A stretch of 64,000 bases of DNA. Source: Siphlonurus alternatus (Eukaryota > Arthropoda > Insecta > Ephemeroptera > Siphlonuridae). Under the pieces are notes generated by a model, which was not told the DNA's origin, searched no databases, and worked only from the letters and a program-made list of their open reading frames with translations. Shown piece by piece: positions 41,001-52,974 of the stretch; the stretch's first letter is position 1, and each line of letters begins with the position of its first letter. The stretch is taken from assembly GCA_949825025.1 (NCBI GenBank), contig OX463784.1, positions 8,687,431 through 8,751,430 on the forward strand. The letters are read 5' to 3'. A program made the position numbers and the translations under genes.

Positions 41001-41276
41001 TGTAGAGGAGAACATTTTAAATTTTTTTCATAATTTTTTTATGAGTTTTTTTTTTTTAACATTGGTAGCCTTATCTTACCCTTAATAATATATTGAAGTC
41101 TATTATTATAAACATTGTCCACACCATATAAGAAGATTTTAGAAAATATAGATATAAAGTACGAAATAATCAAACTTAAATTTGATACAATAACATGTAC
41201 AATCTCCATAACAAAACTTACCGAAGGAAGTGAAGATCCAAAGGACGGCAAACAACACAAACTTGCGAGTCACCAT
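38011..41276 (-). CDS. Gene 4: secreted two-module cysteine protein, inverted copy of gene 3
   Basis: On the minus strand, exon 1 is 41276-41222 (55 nt, one codon shorter than its sisters), the microexon is 39582-39557 (26 nt, DVSAGISNE) and exon 3 is 39411-38011 (stop TAG). The product is 493 residues. The signal core is MVTRKFVLFAVLWIF. Module 1 begins NLPGVCKSIYRIADHW, identical to gene 3 over this stretch; module 2 begins SSPDGMCNTLAQVAN, again identical. The Thr/Ser linker differs in length from gene 3 (repeated TTSTT units). The segment between the modules (about 38500-38690) is strongly diverged from gene 3 although both flanks are nearly the same. Intron 2 is 145 bp; intron 1 carries one A and one B element. 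The 5' region resembles gene 3 upstream DNA, so this is one arm of an inverted duplication. Confidence 0.87.
40131..40421. repeat. Family A inverted-repeat element (A9, gene 4 intron 1)
   Basis: Both termini present; the right half has lost its TGACGTCA block. Confidence 0.8.
40726..41085. repeat. Family B foldback element (copy 5, in gene 4 intron 1)
   Basis: The cleanest copy: TTAAGGGTAAAATAACG ... CTTATCTTACCCTTAA, about 360 bp, arms near-symmetric around TGGAAATTCCA (40906-40916). TTAA at both ends suggests a TTAA-targeting (piggyBac-like) transposase in trans; this is inference. Confidence 0.75.
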
Positions 41277-41362
41277 TGTCAAGCCAAGTATCGTCATTCT
41301 CAGGTAGTGGCCACCTTTATTTATACACCCTGAGTCACCTTCGTGTACTGCGTTTGACTTTC
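41277..41362 (-). promoter_or_regulatory. Gene 4 upstream region, shared with gene 3
   Basis: Read on the minus strand: AGTCAAACGCAGTACACGAA (41359-41340), then GTATAAATA (41327-41319), a good TATA box about 43-51 bp before the ATG. It is the inverted counterpart of the gene 3 upstream block. Confidence 0.6.
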
Positions 41363-41530
41363 AATAACCTTTCATTGCAGGAACTTTTATCATTTTTTGT
41401 GTTTTTTTATTATAACTGAAAATATATGTATTAAAATGCATGTTAAAAATATCAAGTATCGTGGTTCCACGCTTCATTAATTGCAATACACGAAAGGACG
41501 ACATAAAGTAGAAATATGTTAATGTTAATA
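41277..41530 (-). repeat. Inverted duplication arm, 5' flank of gene 4
   Basis: Counterpart of 30960-31212 in opposite orientation. Together the two arms (about 30960-34562 and 38011-41530) form a large inverted repeat around a 3.4-kb spacer filled with A, B and C elements. Confidence 0.6.
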
Positions 41531-41615
41531 TTAATCATATTTACAATGTTACAAACAAAACAACAACAACAACAAAAAATGAACGGAATGTGCATGTCAA
41601 AATAGCGGCTAATAA

Positions 41616-41750
41616 TGGGCACGAATCACGAAGCAGTTGTCCAGGTTTCTATAACCATGCACGTTTAACTAGGTGGCTTAATATTACGCAAAACAGGTTA
41701 CAGTTTTACGTGGTTAGAAATCTGGCTAACTTCTTCGTGAATCGCGCCCA
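41616..41750. repeat. Family F hairpin element (F3)
   Basis: GGGCACGAATCACGAAGCAG ... CTTCGTGAATCGCGCCC. It sits just upstream of the gene 4 promoter region. Confidence 0.8.
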
Positions 41751-42216
41751 ATTAAATCTTTTCTGCAAATATTTCAAGCATGCTTTTATACAATCTAATG
41801 TTATAATAATAAAACCATTTTTTTATTATAACATTAATGACCATTTTTGCTGTTGAAGATTTGAAACATAATAATGAAACTACATAATTTTTTTATACAG
41901 AACATTAAATTTATAAGTATAAGTATTGCAAATTTTGCTTTACTCATTTACTGTTAAAACTCCCTTTGACGCATATATATAATTATGGTCATGCAAATAT
42001 TAAAAATTGGAAAATATGTTACATAATTATGACATCACAATGTTCCCCAGCAAGATATTAAGTGTTGGATTTTTTTTTTTTTTTTTTTTTTTAAATATTG
42101 ATAAAAATTGAAAATCATATATATTATATTTTGAAGTCCTTATCCATGTATGTAGTATTTTTCCCCAAAATTCAGTTCCAAATATGGGTCTTAGAAATGT
42201 GGATTACATGTCTATA

Positions 42217-42515
42217 TATAGAGGCTTCAAGTGAGTACGCTCACGATGCGCAACTGTTGTCGCTATAAAGATCGATCTTGCACTTGAAAATGAAGCAAAG
42301 TGTTCTTTTTTAACTTTTCTCGGTTATAAATCAAGTAAAAGATCTAAATCTTGAATTATCTACTGTATTTTTCAGTTTGGACCAAAGTTCCGTAAAGGAA
42401 TTTTCCCCAAAAAATCTTATTCTTAGTGAAAAAACGAATTCACGTTTTTTTTTTTTCATAGGTTTGGATTGGATGGTGGGAACACCGAAAAATCAGCTGA
42501 CTTGAAGCCTCTATA
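42217..42515. repeat. Family J element (J2)
   Basis: TATAGAGGCTTCAAGT ... ACTTGAAGCCTCTATA; same interior and orientation as J1 with few differences. TA at both edges suggests a Tc1/mariner-type MITE (inference). Confidence 0.8.
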
Positions 42516-42662
42516 AGCAATGTTGAAGTCAAAACCTCCCTTAATCAAATATGTTTTGCCATATATTTATGTTTGTGTCCTTAAATAATTATATCTGACA
42601 ACAAATTATTTTTTCCTATTAGTTTTTCAATGCATTAGAGCATACAGTTAGCCTAAAGGAGA

Positions 42663-42887
42663 AGTACAGTTGAATTTACAAGATATTCCCTCCGGAAGCA
42701 GCCGGAAGTGTAAGGTTTCTGATCTTCCTATTCATGTTAATTTCAGCTTAACAATTTCACACACAGGTCAGTACTTCTACTTCAAACCACTCTATAAAGT
42801 TTCAAAACTGAATTACAAACAGAAGAGCTGCAAACTTTACACTTCCGGCTACTTCCGGAAGGAATATCAAATTAATTTTACTGTACA
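42663..42887. repeat. Family H element (H4)
   Basis: TACAGTTGAATTTACAAGAT ... TTAATTTTACTGTAC with CTCCGGAAGCAGCCGGAAG and CTTCCGGCTACTTCCGGAAG inside. Confidence 0.75.
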
Positions 42888-44720
42888 TCCTTTAAGCATC
42901 AAGCAACCCAACAATCTTGTGAGACTGCCCGAAAGGACACAATTTCTAAGCTAACAAATGTACGACATGTTTACAAAAACTCCCCTTTGAGTATGTCTTA
43001 CATCTAAATTCCAAAACCTTATTGATTTAAAATCCTGTAGTACCTGCATGGAATCGAACTCAAAACCTTTGACTCAAGAAATCGTTATACCGCAAAGGTT
43101 GGTAAATCAGATTTGATTCCAACAGCAAAGACTAGACATGTTGTATTCAGAATTTCAATACACTTCTCTCAATTTACTTTTGTTTCGTTTTGTACATGTT
43201 TTTACTTTCAATATACAGTAAAATCAATTTAAAAGGATGAAAAAACAAAATTCATCTATCAAGATTTTATTACGAAAAATCAAGAAATTTTGCTTAATGC
43301 TAAGTTCAAATCATATAATATAAATCATAATACCGGAAATTGGTTATTTTTGGCTACTTCCGATATTAATTTTAGTAAAATCAAACTATAGTTGTCTAGG
43401 GAGTTTTTTTTTTTCTGGACGAGAAAAAGCAATACAGTCTTGAATATTGAATGAGTTCCGAATCTAATAAAAAAAACACATATATATACAGACAAATTAA
43501 TTCGATATTCCTATAAAAGCAGCTAAAAATACAAATTTATTTAGACATCCTATAATTATGTATTGAAATTTTGTATCATTATTAATACCAAAATACTATT
43601 ATACATACTCTTTTCTGGAAATATTCAATAATATGGACAGGTTGGAATTGATTAATTCCACTTCCGGTTAGGGAATATAAAGTTGAATGAATACGAATGA
43701 AATATTAGAAATATAGACATATAAAAATGTATTTTTTGGCATCCAAAATCATGTTGTTATTCTATAAATCATAAAAATATGTTTTTACGTATGTCAGCAA
43801 TTTAAAATATAAAAAAATATAGCCTCATGATAAAATATTACATAAGAGAGTTTTGTTATTTTGAAGTTTGTTTTCAATTTTGCTGTACTTTTTATGGATT
43901 GTTTTAATATGTATTATTTTTTCAGATAAAGTAAAATCACTTTAAGAGGACATAAAACTCCAAAAGATCTGAAAATTTTGCCTTTTTGCATCGAGGATAC
44001 GGCAATACCTAATGCATGGGGAGAATTACAAAAATTATCAAATTTTTAGGAAAGAAATCACTTACGAAGTTAAAACATTTTTTTATATTTGTCCGAAAGT
44101 ATTATAGGCAACTAATTATGGTGTTGTCATTTCTGTAAAATTATGCTGTGGCTGCTGACAGAGCATTTACATGATTTTACAATGTTAATCATATACAGCA
44201 ATCCTCGCCAGATGCACGTAGTTCCAGCAGTTACCACTAGGTTCGCACTAACTTTAGGACACCAATATAACGTATACGTGTCTCTTTAAACTTTAAAGAT
44301 ACCAGATCCTACCATGGCAGTAATATTTTTATATATGTATATATATACCAAGTAAATATTCCTTGTAAATAGCTTCAAATATAGTAAAAATTATAACGAA
44401 TTATAAATATAATTCCATTATTGCAATAAAATTCGTAATTTTCAACACAATATGCATAATATTTTATGTAAAATAGGGTTCTTCATATTTTATAATTGAC
44501 TTGCTGGAATTTCGTAACAAAATTCGACGCTAAAAACTTAAAATAATTAGGAGCAATTGAATTTTGATAGTAGCCACCATGTGTTATTCGTGATTCGTAT
44601 TCTATTTTGCAATTTATTATGGAAAGTAATTTGATTAGGTCTAACTATATTTTGAAATATTACAGGTATATAGTTTGACGTATCGTAAATATATTCAACA
44701 TTTTGAACTATTACAGGTAA
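42888..44720. other. Intergenic, no gene seen
   Basis: AT-rich; 43330-43385 (ACCGGAAATTGG, GGCTACTTCCGATATTAA) looks like a decayed H right half. No gene supported. Confidence 0.55.
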
Positions 44721-45039
44721 AATGGAGTATCGACCTCAATTTTTTTATTGCAGAAATGGATAGAGGGTGCAAAGTTATGCTACCCTGATTTTTTTCAGAT
44801 TTTTTTGAGACCGGGAACTATTTTTAAAAAATTATTGAAAGTCCTTTTCGTGACGTCACGAGACGCCGCTCCTTAAGAAAACGATAGGACTTGCCGCTTC
44901 GTGACGTCAAAAAAAGAACTTTCAATAATTTTTTAAAATAAGTTGCCGGGCTCTAAAAAATCTGAAAAAAATCAGGGTAGCATAACTTTGTACCCTCTAT
45001 CCATTTCTGCAATAAAAAAAATGAGGTCGATACTCCATT
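44721..45039. repeat. Family A inverted-repeat element (A10)
   Basis: Well preserved: AATGGAGTATCGACCTC ... GAGGTCGATACTCCATT. It shows TTTTTTTATTGCAG at 44740-44753 and AATAAA at 45011-45016. Confidence 0.85.
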
Positions 45040-46032
45040 CTTAATAATTATATTAGATTGCACTCACAGAAAAGTTTACCGTTTTAAAACTTTTGGTACA
45101 CATTCTTAAGTATTATTTTTAAGTATTAAAGATTTTTTCCCATTAAAATTTTAAGTTTAATAACTGTTCGTACAGAATTTGAAGTATTACCTTTTAATAA
45201 ATTTTTTTTTTTTAATTACCTAACTAACTTTGTAATCAAAAAAACCTTTTAAATCAAATATATGTTTCTTACATGATAAATATCAATATTGTATGTAAGC
45301 ATTTACATGGTTGATTTAACCTTAATACAATGCAACTAAAAAGTTAAAAAAATGTGTTAACGGCATTTTTGGATTTTAGATATGTACAATTTGAAGCAAG
45401 TGGAGTATGCAAGAATCGAGTGCTGTGGAGGGCAATTTGTAGACTGCCGAGGTAATAATGCTGCTGGCTTACCCCGTAAAAGGATATGGCGTCATGTTAT
45501 GTATGTATGTACAATTTGAATCTGTTAGACAGTTAGAAATTAGAGTTTGCGATGCAAAAAACAAATGATGCGCGTAAATATAAAATGAACATCTTAACAT
45601 TTAAAGTTATTCGTTTATATCAAATATGTAAGAAATCGGTAAAAATTAACGACTTAAATGCGTTAAAAAGTGGAATAAATTAAAATAATTAGGAGGAAAT
45701 GAAATTGAATATCCGCCACGTGTTCCGCGAATCATATAATTCTACCTCGCAATTAATTATGGCAAATAATTTGATGTGGTGTAATTATATCAACATTGGC
45801 ATTATCTATTACAGCTAGGTATAATTAATAATAATAATTATATAGGTTTGGTTGTGCATGGTTAGTATGTTTCAATCTAATTTTCTATAGAGAATTTGGA
45901 AACAAGAGCCTTTTGAACAAAAATAAAATATTCATTAAAAAAAGTGTGCATTTCTGATAAAAAAAAACGTATTTATAATTAAAAAAAAACTACTAAAACA
46001 GTATTGACAAGTGGCGTTTGTTAAAGAACACC
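45040..46032. other. Intergenic, no gene seen
   Basis: AT-rich; 45395-45515 is less AT-rich (GAGTGCTGTGGAGGGCAATT) and may be an old repeat or gene fragment that I cannot place. A related layout (ATTAGGAGNAATTGAATTTNA, ATTCCGCGAATCA-like words) occurs near 44550 and 45690, suggesting a duplicated segment. Confidence 0.45.
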
Positions 46033-46150
46033 CACCCCACTCGTGCATCCGGGAGATCAATTATCGACCATCCTAACTGAGGTTTCCATAGTTTTCTCAG
46101 TCTCAACCAGGTGAATACTGGGATGTATTGCTATAGGCTATTAGAAGGTA
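46033..46150 (+). repeat. Family M repeat (M2, SINE-tail-like)
   Basis: Aligns with M1: GAACACCCACCCCACTCGTG ... CTGAGGTTTCCATAG ... CTGGGATGTATTGC. Possibly a second SINE type sharing its tail with the 5S-SINE. Confidence 0.5.
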
Positions 46151-46450
46151 CCCACAAAACCCTACACAATACGGTTGGTCGGGTGCATGAAGAGCCAGGA
46201 AGTTAAAGTCAAAATGTCAATTGTAACCAGTAACCTTCACAGGAGTCAGTTAAAAAACAATCAATATTTTGTGTTTTAAATTGGTGTTTATTAGATAATT
46301 TTGCAGACTAGAATAAGTATTTTTCTATCGACATTCATGCCATCAACACTTCAAACAAACGATCACCTAATACCTAATATAATGCTTATCAGTTGCTATT
46401 TTATAGAAACAAGTAAGAATTTAATAATTTTTACAAGCGTAATATACATG

Positions 46451-46778
46451 ATGAGATATTAGAATGTGAAAATTTTAGTGGCTTAATCGAAAGAAGGGGT
46501 AAAAATATGGTACTGTGAATTTTTTCAAATTTTTCTGAGACCGGGAACGATTTTTAAAAAATTATTGAAAGTCTATTTTTGATGACGTCACACGTCACGG
46601 GCGGCACTTCTTAAGAAAAAGGATAGGTCAGTGCCACCAGTGACGTCATAAAATAGACTTTCAATAATTTTTCAAAAAAAGCTCCCGGTGTAAGAAAATT
46701 CTGAAAAAATTCACAGTACCATATTTTTACCCCTTCTTTCGATTAAGCCACTAAAATTTTCACATTCTAATATCTCAT
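46451..46778. repeat. Family K inverted-repeat element
   Basis: ATGAGATATTAGAATGTGAA ... TTCACATTCTAATATCTCAT; outer arms match very closely for more than 60 bp. The inner part (GAGACCGGGAAC, TGACGTCACACG) resembles family A, so this looks like an A relative with different ends. Confidence 0.8.
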
Positions 46779-47380
46779 TGATCACTTGTTTGATCAAATA
46801 ATTCAATGACGTCATAGGCGATGTAGATGGCACATCCAGTCAACAGAAAATCTCTATTTTAGGCTTGATGCAGTACTAAAAAAAATACTTACAATTAACA
46901 AGTGTATTATTAACCTTCTTTTTCGATATTCTCATAATTCTAGACATTAAATTTATAGATACCTCTTTTTAGAAAATTAGTTAAGGAGCACTTCTAATAA
47001 CAGCTCCAATCTATATATATAATCTCCAGCTTTTTTAGAGCTAATAAAAGAAAAGAAATTATAACATATTTTCTCGGTATATTTAACATGGAAAATGCTT
47101 AATTATAACTAATAATAATTATTCAAGTGTATTATGTTTTCATGCGGTAAGTATTTCTATATAATACATAAACCTAAAATATTTCTCAATGGCATTCCAG
47201 GTATTTGAAAATTTCTAACTTTTGTTCATATTATTATATGAAACTCTGAATTTAATAATTTAAAACAACCACGTGGAAGTCAATTTCTATTTTTAGGAAT
47301 GTACACCTCGCGGCATCACGAAAGTTAACTTTGTCTGATTTTCTAGAGCTGTATAATATCTCCAAGAGATGACGATTTGC

Positions 47381-47702
47381 AATGGAGTATCGACCTCAAA
47401 TTTTTTTATTGCAGAAATGGATAGAGGGTGCAAAGTTATGATACCTTGATTTTTTTCACATTTTTTAGAGCCCGGGAACTATTTTTAAAAAAATTATTGA
47501 ATGTTCTTTTTGTGACGTCACGCGGCGGCAAGTCCTATATTTTTCTTAAGGAAATCGTCTCGTGACGTCACAAAAAGAAATTTCAATAATTTTTTAAAAA
47601 TAGTTCTCGGGTTCTAAAAAATCTGAAAAAAATCAGGGTAGCATAACTTTGCACTCTGTATTCATTTCTGCAATAAAAAAAAATTGAGGTCGATACTCCA
47701 TT
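47381..47702. repeat. Family A inverted-repeat element (A11)
   Basis: AATGGAGTATCGACC ... GGTCGATACTCCATT, with two GTGACGTCAC sites flanking a short unpaired centre. Confidence 0.85.
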
Positions 47703-48126
47703 TTAGGGAAAACGCACTCAGTCTATAAGCCATCCCTAAAAAGTTTCCCCATGTCTCAATAGCATAGACAGTGTGAAAACACATAAGAGAGAGAGAGAGA
47801 GAGAGCAGGGGTAACGTTCGTGCGGTGCAGAGATGTACTTCGAATTGTTGTATAGTAAAATTCCATTTCTTGGCATATGATGTTAACATTATAATTTTGT
47901 TTTTTTAAGCTCCACTTTCAATATACACACACAAATGGTAAATTTAAATATATACATAATATGATGCTAATATATATCGGATTATATCGAATTATATCGA
48001 ATATATAACATAATTAAGAGTATATTCATGTATAAAACAATTCAAACTTATATATAATTAAAAAAATAACATCATACCAAGAAATATCATATTTTGTATT
48101 TTATTATAACAATTATAACAAAGAAC

Positions 48127-48130
48127 TCTC

Positions 48131-48193
<63 letters not shown>
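48127..48193. repeat. (CT)n microsatellite
   Basis: About 65 bp of CT repeats with one CC interruption; a shorter GA run is at 47789-47804. Confidence 0.95.
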
Positions 48194-48195
<2 letters not shown>

Positions 48196-48629
48196 CCTTT
48201 GTTAAAATATATTACAATATTATTTTGACAGATAAATAAAACCATATTTATCTTAAATTTCAATAAATCTGATAATTATAATAATACTCTTTACTGATTA
48301 GAAGAAATTTAGTTTGGTACACTTAACTTTCTTTGTTATATTAGAAGACATTTATGTCATTACCAGGTAAATACAGGTAAACAATTTGTTCTGTACATGA
48401 ACGAATATTGTCTTGCAAGAATTCTATACTATAAGTTAAAAAAAATGGACAACAATTTCTTGCCATTATCTCTATTATGACGTTATCTCTGTTATGTTGT
48501 GTCCATTGCAACAATTGTTTATTGTCATACATTAACGAGTCCATTGTGCAATTTATGGCAAGCTACACTGCCATCTGTTGAGTTTTTTAAGAATTAAATA
48601 TTTATTTGCTTGTCTTACAGTAATTATTA

Positions 48630-49049
48630 TTAAGGTAGAGATAACGCCGGTCAGCTGTTCGACGTAGTCCCCTTTGATTAACATGTAGACCTTTTAGCAA
48701 ATTCACAAAAATTCTTATTTTTTTTAGAGGCAGATTTAGCAGATTTAGTGCCTATAAAAGCCATAAAAAAAGTTTCAAAACAATTTAACGAGACGATTTT
48801 TTTTTTTTAAGTTTTTTGTTTAATTTTCAGCATAGGAGGGCTTTCCCATGGAGAGACAAACTATAAAGAATTTAATTTTAAAAAAATCGCCTCGTTAAAT
48901 TGTTTTGATTTTGAAACTTTTTCTATGGTTTTAAGGCACTAATATCTGTCTCTCAAAAATATTTCAGAATTTTTGTGTATTTGTTAAGGTTTACATGTTA
49001 ATCAAAGGGGACTACGTCGAACAGCTGATCGGCGTTGTCTCTACCTTAA
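48630..49049. repeat. Family I foldback (I2)
   Basis: TTAAGGTAGAGATAACGCCG ... CGGCGTTGTCTCTACCTTAA; interior as in I1. Its tips (GATAACGCCGGTCAGCTG) link it to B copy 2. Confidence 0.8.
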
Positions 49050-49100
49050 ACAACTTGAAGTCATAGCGTATTATAATAACAACAACAGATTTATAAGGTG

Positions 49101-49309
49101 TACAGTCAAATTCTTTAAAATTCACATCGGATGTAGCCATAAGAGATTTCTGGCTTTCCTATTCGTATTTCAGCATTGCAAGTGAACACATGTTTTAGTA
49201 ATTATTGTACTCTCTGCAAAATTTTAATAATGTTAATTACAAACAGAATGGTCACAAACTTCACAATTCCGGCTACTTCCGGAAAGAATTTTAAATTAAT
49301 TTGATTATA
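49101..49309. repeat. Family H element (H5)
   Basis: GTACAGTCAAATTC start, TTCCGGCTACTTCCGGAAAG near the right end. Confidence 0.7.
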
Positions 49310-49388
49310 TTCATATTTTCGTAGTTAAATTTCAAAAATCTTCAATCTTGATAAAATTACAAGCAAATTATTAAAGAATATAATGAGG

Positions 49389-49424
<36 letters not shown>

Positions 49425-50990
49425 ACTTCTCAACTGAACCCTATTTTAGGGTATTGGCCACAATTAAGTGACCCCCCGGCTCCCAGCTCTTCGGTATTAA
49501 TTAATGTAGCTCTAATCCTCTAATCTTTAAATTTTACAAGTATTTTTATTAGAATTTTCAAATTTCATTCTTTAACTACACATTATAATACCATTTTAGT
49601 AAATTTAAAATCTTTTACTTTTAAATATCTGTATACTATTGCATGTTTATTTTGCATTAAAAATATTTCAATTAATCATAAAATTTGATATTAAATTTTA
49701 CTAATATTACAATTATTTATTTTAATTCCTATTTATTTCTTATTTATTAATTTGATAATAAAAATAACAAGCAAATCGCCTCAAAGATAGGCAACTTGTT
49801 TAGCATGAAAATTGAGGTGGTTGCATACTCCGCAGGGGAAATGGTCTTAGGGCGTTGTTTTTTAATCGAAACAAGTTAATTAAGCTCATGGCCAGATCAT
49901 TTGTAAAAAATTCATTATTTCTTTTAGGTTCCGGTTAACATAGTTTTATTAGCGCGACTGTATATAAGCCTTATTAGCATTTAGAGGCTCCACTTATAAA
50001 CTTCATATTACTCTAATGGAGTTTGTAAGTAGTCGATTGTCAGAATAACCATTCGAGTGTGTCATTGAGCCGATTACATAATCGATTTGTAGCTGATAAA
50101 AAGTATATAAGTGGATTTTGTGATAGTTTTCTTGATCCAAAACTTTTTTATATATTATTATTAGTCTTTTATTAAACACAGAAAGTGTACATATTAACAG
50201 CACTAGAAACATACATTATAGAAAAACATTACAATAGAACACATAAAACATACATACAAAACATATATAATAGTTACAGAATAATAGAACAATAGAAAAT
50301 GATAATAAAACAATATAAAATAAAATAACAGATGATACTAACAGCCTGTTACATCATAATAATAATATATATTAGACTTCTTTAATATCAAAGTTTGGTT
50401 TAAAAAGATAGTGGCATTAAATTTAAATAATCTTTTTATTACTTTCTCTTCTATATTATAATCATATCAAGCATTTACTATAACAATTAAAGTTTGAAGT
50501 AAGAATTATAATTATCTACTTTAAATGTTTTTTAAGGATTAATGTCACAAATTGTCATTGCTAATTTTTTCCGAAGGTAAACCAATATTTTTTTGCACAT
50601 ATTTATAAAAATAAAGAAGAAATTGAATATTAACCCTAACTTAAAATAAAAAACAAATATACATCGAGGTTTTGAGTTCTAAAATAGAACATTCCTTTAT
50701 TTGTTTCAGCTAATAAAGTAATAAAATTGTATTAATTAAGGAAGGTTTTCTAATTTTTATTACCATTAATCAGAAGAAGATAAGACTAGTAGCATAACTA
50801 TAATTAAAAAAAGTTTCATTAAATTTGGGAAAAAAATCAAAAAAGCAAAAAGTAAATACTAAATACATGATGTAATCTATGATAATTATATTAATAACCA
50901 AGAATCAAATACGTTTTCTATAATGATGGCTTGTCTGATTTGTTATTTTATAATAAAACTTGTAAATATATTTTTAAAATATTTAAATAA
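49310..50990. other. Intergenic, no gene seen
   Basis: AT-rich; 49430-49500 and 49785-49860 are less AT-rich patches without recognisable features. Confidence 0.6.
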
Positions 50991-51370
50991 TGGACAACTT
51001 ACATTGCAATCAGGGAACAGAGATAATATTATCTCTGTTCCCTGATTGCATGCATATAATTTTTTTGCAAAAATGAAAAGAAGGTATCAAATTATTCCAC
51101 TCTGAATTTTTCAGGTGTTTTGGAGTCCCGGAACTATTTTTAAATAATTATTGAAATTCTCTAAGTTAATATGTTGGCACCCCTGGAGCCTTAATAAAAT
51201 GGATAGAGCAAAAACGCCTATTGACGCTTCCAGGAGGCGTGGCTGCACTTTCAATAATTTTTTAAAAATAGTTACAGGACTAAAAAAATCTGAAAAAAAT
51301 TCAAAGTAGCATAATTTGCTACGCGCTATTCATTTTTGCAGTAAAAAAAATTTCATGTAAGTTGTCCATT
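50991..51370. repeat. Family C element with an extra internal hairpin (C3)
   Basis: TGGACAACTTACATTGCA ... GTAAGTTGTCCA. The left arm holds a perfect 44-nt palindrome at 51006-51049, absent from the other C copies. Confidence 0.75.
51006..51049. repeat. Perfect 2 x 22 bp palindrome
   Basis: GCAATCAGGGAACAGAG (51006-51022) returns exactly as CTCTGTTCCCTGATTGC (51033-51049), the middle AATATT-like bases also pair, and there is no loop spacer. Probably a tiny foldback inserted in C3 or a replication-made inverted copy. Confidence 0.85.
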
Positions 51371-51474
51371 GTTACTACTCAATATAGCAATATTTTTATC
51401 AAACTTTAATTTGGTACTTCTACATACTATATAAAACATATATAAGCTATATATATACTCACTAACAATAAGTC

Positions 51475-52048
51475 TTAAACCCCGTACCTTCCGACACTTT
51501 TTAACTTTTAGAGTGTTTCTCGGACTCTTCCGGAACGGGGGAAGCCATGGCCTTGTAATCCATCCCGGCATTTGCCTGCTACTGAAAAGTGAGGAAAACA
51601 TGGAGCCTCAGCCAGGATGGACACTACAGCTTTTGTCAATGATGAACCGGAAGTGGATTAGTTCAAAGCCAGGGGAACCAAATGGTGGAAAAACACCATG
51701 ATTTACCATGTGTGGAAAACGTTTTTTTTTTTTTTTTTTTTAAATGTCCACCCATCTGTACTGAACATGACACGTGATATTTTATTCAATATTTACATTC
51801 TTTTTATTAGACAATTTGTTATGCTTTCCTTTTTTATTATTTAATTGTTATAAAATAGATACTATGCGTAACTCACCCGTTGCTTTTTGTTCTGTATAGG
51901 ATTGTGTTAGTATTGCCTGCCAGCTGTTATATTATGTAAAAATTGGGAAATATAATAAAATAAATAAATTCAACTACTATGATAACCACCCTCGGCGTTG
52001 CTTAACTTCTATAACCTGACGAGAGAAACGCACTGCGACACGTCTCCT
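51475..52048 (-). mobile_element. 5S-derived SINE split by an insertion
   Basis: Tail and body at 51475-51757, head at 51984-52048 (minus strand AGTTAAGCAACGCCGAGGG, CGTCTCTC). About 220 bp of unrelated AT-rich DNA interrupts the 5S C-box region. CAACTACTATGATAACCACC before the head looks like a repeated piece of that box. Confidence 0.65.
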
Positions 52049-52565
52049 ATATCTACATACTTGAGAGAATTCTTAACGTACAATTTACACATGAGTATGG
52101 CATCTTACAAAGATATGCTGTGGAATTTGCTTGAGTCCACTACAATGATGGAAACAGACTTAGCGGTAATTCAATTTCACACTTGGTCTGCGTCTTTCTG
52201 CTCGCCTGACAGTTAGGCAACTGTTCGAGCAGACGTGTGTTGCGGAGCAGCATTCCTAACAGGGGTAAAATGGATTGTCTTTAAGTTTAGTCTTCTTTAT
52301 ATTGCGTTCTCAAGTAGAAGGGTTTACATTATCTAGGTTACTTTTTTATATTTGTGCTCAAAATACTTTCTGTAACTTAAAATTTATAAACTCCATTTCT
52401 ATTTCACTCAGTTCAATATCATTTGCATAGAGGAATTCAAAATTACCAGTATCTTACTATCGTACCATTTTTAAATAAAATTTTCTAAAATTTCTATATA
52501 AAATTTAGAATTAATAAATTATTACTTCAAAACTTTAAAAAAAAAAAAATGTTATTTACGAACTA

Positions 52566-52838
52566 ATGGACAACATACATGAATTTTTTTATTGCATAAA
52601 TGAATAGAGGACACCAAATTACGCTACTCATATTTTTTTTTCGATTTTTTTGAAACCCTGAACTATTTTTAAATAATTATTGAAAGTTCTGTAAATTAAG
52701 TTGGCACCCCTGAATCCTTAATAAAAAGGATAGGACCGAGACGCCTATTGACGCCTCCAGGGGCATGGCCACACTTTCAATAATTATTTAAAAATAGTTC
52801 TGGGTTTCAAAAAAATACAATTTTTAAGCAGTAAAAAA
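52566..52838. repeat. Family C element, right end decayed (C4)
   Basis: TGGACAACATACATG start, CACCCCTGAATCC and CTCCAGGGGCATGGCC centre; terminal part of the right arm lost. Confidence 0.7.
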
Positions 52839-52974
52839 TAAAAATATGTAAAATATTATAAACATAAATTAAATTATTTTTTATTGCTTACATTTTTAAT
52901 TATTTAACTTTATGATTTAGCAGATACTAAAGTTTACTAATTTTTATTTTAGTTACTTTTTCTTACAGGAACAA

